Positions 57,971 through 64,000 of a DNA stretch of 64,000 nucleotides are shown here, one piece after another. Positions within the stretch are counted from its first letter, which is position 1, and each line of letters starts with the position of its first letter. Origin of the DNA: Antedon mediterranea (Eukaryota; Echinodermata; Crinoidea; Comatulida; Antedonidae); NCBI RefSeq assembly GCF_964355755.1, contig NC_092672.1:3720001-3784000 (forward strand), read 5' to 3'. The position numbers were made by a program, and so were the translations under genes. The notes beneath the pieces are model-generated. The model ran no database searches, was not told the origin of the DNA, and worked only from the letters and a program-made list of their open reading frames with translations.

Positions 57971-58608
57971 TTAGAAGCGGTCTTACAAAAGCTTTTGGGT
58001 CCTTTTTAAACAGATAAGCTGGCCATATTAAAGCACAACTCTCTGTGTGAATAGGAGTTTATTTCTTTTCTTCACAGCTTGGAATGATGCCTGATAATAT
58101 TATTCTGTCTGCTCTATGTTAATGAATATGTTGTTACATTTTATTTTAAATCAGCTATAACTGATTTGCATATATTCAACCATTAAACTTTGATAGTTTG
58201 ATATCTACCATCATCTCCTTCATGTCATTGTCACATTATTTTTTGTAATCATTCAATTTGAAATTCTGTATAGATAAAAACATTTCTAACATTAAAATGA
58301 TTGAAATAAATAATTTATTGTAAAACAAGTGACAGACTTATTATGCATTCAATCAATCAATTAATGATATCATAATGACGTTTAATGTTATTTAATGACA
58401 TTTAATGATAGTTAATGACATTTTTAAGTGGATTTGTAAAGGTCAATCTTTCTTTCTTGTCTTGTCACTTTAGCAACTCAAAATACTTTGTCACACTATC
58501 AAGTTTATTATGAGATCTAGAACAATGATAAAGAATGACAATGACAAGAATGACAATGGTATAAAAAAAACTTTTTTCTTCAGTATATCATACAGTAAAC
58601 CTTCCTAA

Positions 58609-58775
58609 AGCTATGTCTACACTATCAAATTAGTTTGAAAAAAAAAGTGTAATGTGCCCAAATAAGATAGTGATATGCCCAGATATGGTAGGGATATGAC
58701 ATCATCATGTCCATATATGGACACATCACATTTTTTTGTCAAATAAAGTTTGATTATATACAGTAAACTGAGCTT
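58609..58775. mobile_element. Family-A MITE, right end diverged
   Basis: AGCTATGTCTACACTATCAA at the left; the right end (GTTTGATTATATACAGTAAAC) carries a short change before GAGCTT. Confidence 0.75.
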
Positions 58776-59714
58776 AAATTGAATAATTTGATTTTTAAAT
58801 GTTTTCTTTATTATACCTTGTGAAGTAAATCAGTTTAGTTTTTACTTTGCAAAATAGAATTTTGATTAAAAAAAAGATTGAAAAATGTCTTGGCAAGGGA
58901 AAAGTATTAAATTTATTATATTTTATTTTAATATCAAAGCAATATAAAAATAGTCAAAAAAATATTTGGATATTTTTTTGCAGCGGATGTAATTTTTATG
59001 TTTTCATGTGGAACAAGCCAATCCATAATGTAACTCTGATAGGCCGCAATTTAAATCCGATAGGGAAAAAAGCGTGTAAACATAGCCGTCCTTTCCGAGA
59101 CATCTGTGTGTGCAAACCTTAGTAAACAGTATCAAATGACACGTTCTATACACTCGCAATCATTTTGTTTAATCTTTTATACTGTAATATAGTACACACC
59201 GAGGAGTTTATACCTCTCAATTTAAAAATAAATAATTGCTTAAGGAAATACCTATATAATCCAACCTACTTTGTTTCGGATTTATATCGTCTTATATTCA
59301 ACAAAATGTGTTGCAAAGGAACTCTTTAGTGTATATCAGATGATGAAAATAAAACTAGGGCTTACGCCGCCACATGGGGAGAATCGATTTATTTGAAGTA
59401 GCATGGAAAGTGGTTGGTAAACATCATCTTCATCATTGTACAATATATTTCAGTTTATGTTAATGCAAATATTTTCAACATATCAATAAAGTACAGCAGT
59501 TGGCGATGCTAATTTTGTTTGAATACATTTTTATGGAACGCAGGCATATTAAATAGGATGTTTTATGGCTGTGGTATAAAGTCTAATCATTGTGTATTTA
59601 TTATTATACAAATCTGTGATTAATTTATTTATGTACATTTCTTATTATAACTGAATATATAATGTTACATAATGGTATTACTAGTTCAGTACTCAATGCA
59701 ATATATTACATAAA

Positions 59715-60085
59715 GAGAGAAGTACATAGTTATTTATAATTCATAATTTATTTATATTTCATAATTTATTTATAATTCATAATTTATTTATAATTTATAA
59801 TTTATTTCGGAACTTCACTTTTGTAACAGTGGCACACTTCACATTTTGAAGGTGCGTCCAACAAAAAATGTATAATAAATGAAAGCATAAGATAGACACA
59901 AACATACTTTAACACTTACTTAATCTACATACGGTAACATGTAATAAACTCATTCATTCCCCTCCCTTCCTTTCTCCAAATATAACAAGTACAACATGTA
60001 ATTTAAATACAGTACATGATTACTACGGTAGTCTTAATCAACACAACCAATCACTAAATTCAACCCCCCCCCCCCCCCCCACCTT
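59715..60085 (-). repeat. LINE 3' UTR copy plus poly(C) tract
   Basis: ATTTATTTCGGAACTTCACT, GGTGCGTCCAACAAAAAATG, ACATACGGTAACATGTAATA and CATTCATTCCCCTCCC match 9400-9600. Tandem TTTATAATTCATAA phrases precede it (59730-59805), probably the LINE tail. A run of about 16 C lies at 60065-60081. Confidence 0.7.
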
Positions 60086-60172
60086 ACACCTTACTTACTT
60101 AATATAAACATACAGTAGTTGTAGGTACTTTAAAAGAAAAATAAAGAAGGCAGGATCAAAGAAAGATCTTAA

Positions 60173-60336
60173 AACTCTGTCTACACTATCAAAAAAGTGT
60201 GATGTGCCCAAATATGGTAGTGATATTCCAAAATATTGTAGTGGTATGACATCATCATGTCCATATATAATAATAATAATAAAAATAATAAATACTTTAT
60301 TTTAACACGGAATATGGGCACATCACATTTTTTTAA
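60173..60336. mobile_element. Family-A MITE interrupted by an AT-rich insert
   Basis: ACTCTGTCTACACTATCAAA at the left; after GTCCATATAT an insert with ATA repeats and TACTTTATTTTAACACGG precedes ATATGGGCACATCACATTTT. The right terminal repeat is missing. Confidence 0.7.
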
Positions 60337-60556
60337 ACAAATTAAAATATAGAAACAATAATAGGACACTGCATAAGAAACTTTAAATTTTATTGTTTGT
60401 TTTTGCAGACAATATTTATAAAATGTGAGTCAATATTTGTTTTCTGGAAATTAAATTTCATGAATGGAGTTTATACAATAGACCCTCCACCTTATTTCAA
60501 TGTATAGAGTATAGAAATATAGTTGATATACTATTTTTATAAAGTTTGTATTACAG

Positions 60557-60728
60557 TGACAGTGGTCCTCCAACGTCTTTTGCCACTCCAGGCACACTAA
60601 TACCCTTTTCACATCCGCGTAAATTCAATTTTACAAGTTGGGACATCTCAGAAGAAAAGAACAGGCCTCTCATCAGTGTGTTTCTCTCCCGAGATTTCAA
60701 AGGGGTCCCCAGGAGATTTTACAGATAA
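60557..60728 (+). other. Possible exon or repeat fragment downstream of slingshot
   Basis: A good acceptor (TTGTATTACAG) is followed by a frame reading DSGPPTSFATPGTLIPFSHP and ending in TAA at 60728. It needs a phase-2 donor, whereas slingshot exon 15 ends in phase 1, so at least one more exon would be needed between. The second half resembles phrases repeated in spacer DNA near 57400 (CCCTTTTCACA), so it may be a repeat. Weak call. Confidence 0.2.
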
Positions 60729-60827
60729 TTGTTTTCACACTACAGTATATGCAAACCTGGTTACAAGTTGTTACATTTTGCAGCTGTGAAAATGGTATTG
60801 ATGAGTGTTGTTTTTAATGTGGCTGAA

Positions 60828-60900
60828 ATGAATAAAATAAATAAAATAAATAAAATAAATAAAATAAATAAAATAAATAAAATAAATAAATAAATAATAA
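60828..60900 (+). repeat. Microsatellite, 9-bp AATAAAATA-type unit
   Basis: ATAAAATAA repeats about six times, then ATAA repeats. Confidence 0.9.
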
Positions 60901-62218
60901 TGGTACCTTTTAAGTACTCTCTCTATTCACCAAAATATTGTAATTAAAAATTAATGTTGTTTAGGACAATGAGTACATTGTTTATAACTGTGTTGATTGA
61001 CCTAGATTAGCAATAATCCTTTAGTCTTTGCCTCTAATAGCCCTAAAGTGGTATACTTGATAATGATTAGAAATTTAGTCACATCTTAAGCCAAATTCAT
61101 TATGGAATAATGAAATAAGCTTAGGCCTATGACATCAAATGTTTTTAACGCTTGTAGAGTGGCTGTAGTGCGTAGAGCCTGTAAACCTTGGGCTATTTTC
61201 TATTTTTAATGCTTTAAATAGTGAATAGTTTGATATAAAAAAAACGTTTTAATACATTTCGTTTTAATACATTAGTTGTGTGTCATTCATAGATTGTTGA
61301 AAGTTATACAAATTATTATGTATAACACACCTAATGTGTACTTAGCATTTGATTGGTTGATTCAAATTTACATATCAGGTGCCATCCATTATTTGAATCC
61401 ATCCTCAATATTGATTAAACAGTTATATTGCAAGTTCAGGGGGTACATTGCATGTTAGTCAACAACTTTTGTTCAAAAGCTGCGGCAAAATTGTGGGCAC
61501 TGTAATTTTTGTGGGCCTGGGGCCTAGCTTTCGCTAATCACATTAGATGTGTTATGAAACACATTACTTCCTATAAACTTACTACACCCACGTCTATTCA
61601 CCATACAAACAGTCAAGAATACTTAATCATTTTTTAAAACTTCTTGGCTGTTGCACTCTGATTGAAATAGTACTTAGGATTGAGTATGTGTCGGTTGAAA
61701 ACGAATCTCAAGTTCATGAATTTCTGTGTTACCTTGCATCTTAAATAACCTGTTGACACCATCACACTTTACACTGATGATTGTTACTTATATCACTATA
61801 GCAACAACTCTTTAAGTTTGGTCATTGACTTTATAACAACCCTCTAAAAGCATTAGGATCCATGTGGAATTGAAAAAATATATAAGTTGGATTATTGTAA
61901 TTGAAAAATAAAAATACAATCGGCTGAAAGAAAAGTGTGTAAGAATTTTAATTTGCGTTCCATTGAGGAGGAACACATTTTTTAAACTAAATACGGTGAT
62001 TAAAATCATGAATAAGTAATTTAAAACACTGTCTATTATCTGCAGTGTATCATAATATAATGATGAGTTGTTCACACTGTGTGCCCTAAAGCCTTTAAAA
62101 CAATAGATGTGCAAATCTGTGTATGTATAGCTTTTCGTTTGGTTTCCATTTCAGTGTTATTTTGTGTGTTGTTATTATTATTATTTGTGTAGGTCTACTG
62201 TTAGTGTTAGTGTTAAGC

Positions 62219-62455
62219 GGAGTTGGGTAGCCGAGTGGTCAGGACACTTGACTGTCATACAGAGAGCCCCGAGTTCACTTCCCGACAACTCCCAGTTCAC
62301 TCAGCTGTAAAAGAGTACTGTACCTGATTGAAAATGCTAGGGAGAAAAAGTCGACGTGGAAAGAAATTGGCCACCCTACCACATAATGCTAAGGCTTAAT
62401 ACAATGAGCTCCTAAAAGCTCCTTTCCCTACTTTCAGAATGAACATGAGACTTGC
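62219..62455 (+). repeat. tRNA-derived SINE (type S2)
   Basis: GGAGTTGGGTAGCCGAGTGG then TCAGGACACTTGACTGTCAT, B-box region CCGAGTTCACTTCCCG (degenerate), and body AATTGGCCACCCTACCACAT. Same family as 44735-44975, opposite strand. Confidence 0.8.
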
Positions 62456-63256
62456 CTTTTTTTTACTGTTAAGCCACCCTAACATCAAATATTAGTATTT
62501 ATATAAACAATAATTTCATTGAAATTGTTGTTGAAAGTTATCCTGAAGTTAAAATAAACAAAAATGGTATCAACACCTATACAGTAATCATACATACTGT
62601 AAGACATTTTGATCATCATTTTTGCGTAGGTATGTATACTGTGATGCATACCAAATTACAGTAGCTCAAATATGTTACGTAAGTCTACAAACTGTTTAGG
62701 GTTCTATTCAATGGTGGTAGGCCTGATCTTAAGTCTTGTACAAGACCTGAAGGATTATTTTTTCTGTGATTTTTTTGTTGGATTTCCCCGTCATCAGATT
62801 CGTATTCTACCTAATGTTTAATAATCATAATCATGTTGTGAATTTGCCTATGCTTTTAGAAATATTTTTTCAGATCTAGATTGCTTTAAGTAATTCCCAA
62901 GCAAGTGCTTGTAACTTCTTGAGATTTCTAAATTTGATTTTATGATAGAAATTATTTATGAGTTTTTTAACAAAATATGTTTATAGCCTATAAAATATTT
63001 TTGTCTTATGGTATATTTTATGAGTTTCATTGAATGAGTTGACTCTTCGATCTATGTTCGTTATTTTCACAATTTTGTAGGTCTTTGAATTGTTATTATT
63101 ATTGAATATTATTGAATAATCTGTATCACAGCATTTAAATGTTTTTCCAGGAATGGAGTTTAAGAGAGGATTTAAAAAAAAAAACATTTAGTTGAAAAAT
63201 ATTATCTCTATTCTACTTTTTGATTTTGAGAATTAATTAATTTCTGTTGTACAGTA

Positions 63257-63646
63257 GTATAGAGTATCACGGTGCTGACGTCACGACGGTAGGTGGCGCT
63301 GCGTGGTTGCTAGCGCAACCAAAAATACGTTCAACCTGCCTGAGTGACTCCAAGGTCACCAATGGTTTGGCATAGGCTTATTGAAGTAGTCATTTTAAAA
63401 CTTAATAATTTTCAATAAAAACAAACTAAAATTTCAAAAGATCACTAAATATTTGTTTTTAATAATCTATTTATTCTTCAACTACAGTTTAAATTTTTGT
63501 TTAATTAAGCTAAGATACATAATTTGATAGAAATACAGATCTTTACAGTTTATCAACATAGTAGCGCTGAACGCATTTTTTGGTTGGCTAGCAACCATGC
63601 AGCGCCCTCTGTTGTTGTGACGTCACACCGTGATACTCTATATAGA
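63257..63646. mobile_element. About 385-bp TIR element with 75-bp inverted repeats
   Basis: TAGAGTATCACGGTGCTGAC at the left and GTGACGTCACACCGTGATAC at the right; the inverted match continues through TGGTTGCTAGC and CAACCAAAAA. TATA flanks allow a TA or TATA duplication. Confidence 0.8.
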
Positions 63647-64000
63647 TCTCTTTTTGTCGCTTTTGTTTCAACGTTGAATTATTGTTGAGGAGTTTTTACC
63701 ATTGACACCAATTTCAGGAAAATATTGTGTTTAAATTATGGTTCTGACCTGTTTTAAACTAAGTTCAGTAATGTAAACAAAGAAATAAAAACATATTTTG
63801 TTGAAAATAAGTTTGATGCTGTAAGTTCAAAGAAAGTGAAAGATTTACATGTCACCCCTTTCAAAACAATATGTTCCAAACATCTTATCTTATGAGATCA
63901 AAGAAAATAGCAACAAAACGTGTTCCTATTGTCCAGTTATTACATGAGGTCATTCCTTGGTCATTTAAACCTTTTTGTACTAATGCGTACTATATATAAT

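Larger units (their letters stand above)
60901..64000. other. Non-coding DNA right of slingshot exon 15
   Basis: Apart from the S2 SINE and the TIR element, no exon with credible splice signals and frame was recognised. It could be slingshot intron or 3' intergenic DNA. Confidence 0.4.

Overview
This is intron-rich, AT-rich animal nuclear DNA. Splice sites follow GT-AG, most single exons are short, and introns and spacers are crowded with short inverted-repeat transposons and tRNA-derived SINEs. The gene set (slingshot phosphatase, an EFCAB5-like protein, an ADAR-related pseudo-deaminase) is metazoan. Frequent AGGCCTA-type words and the repeat style suggest a marine invertebrate deuterostome, perhaps an echinoderm; that placement is inference only. 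No CRISPR array, operon or prokaryotic feature is present.

Layout. (1) 321-5134, minus: eight exons of an ADAD/ADAR-like gene with a dsRNA-binding domain and a deaminase fold that has lost every zinc ligand and the catalytic Glu; its last exon lies left of the window. (2) 5135-10500: spacer dominated by transposons: a 916-bp palindromic element with 8-bp target duplications, a 1.7-kb foldback element with 9-bp duplications holding a second, nested 469-bp foldback element with its own 9-bp duplications, and a 5'-truncated LINE. (3) 10615-12367, plus: a complete four-exon gene for a 233-residue membrane protein, probably TMEM109/BRI3BP-like. (4) 12368-15626: AT-rich spacer with a minisatellite. 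(5) 15627-26908, minus: a complete 19-exon EFCAB5-like gene (1522 codons, all splice phases consistent). (6) 26909-27795: compact divergent promoter interval. (7) 27796-49630 and beyond, plus: slingshot (cofilin phosphatase), 15 exons and 943 codons so far, including the dual-specificity phosphatase domain with an intact HCKMGISRS loop; the 3' end was not found. (8) 49631-64000: no convincing exon; it holds a 1.4-kb array of a 28-bp unit with higher-order structure, nested SINE/MITE insertions and other repeats.

The genes do not form a pathway. The most interesting points are the fully disabled deaminase, the nested foldback elements, a tRNA-like unit enclosed in terminal inverted repeats, the 34-residue coding minisatellite in the EFCAB5-like gene, and MITEs lying within a few bases of splice sites. 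Exon coordinates were derived by hand from splice signals and reading-frame continuity.
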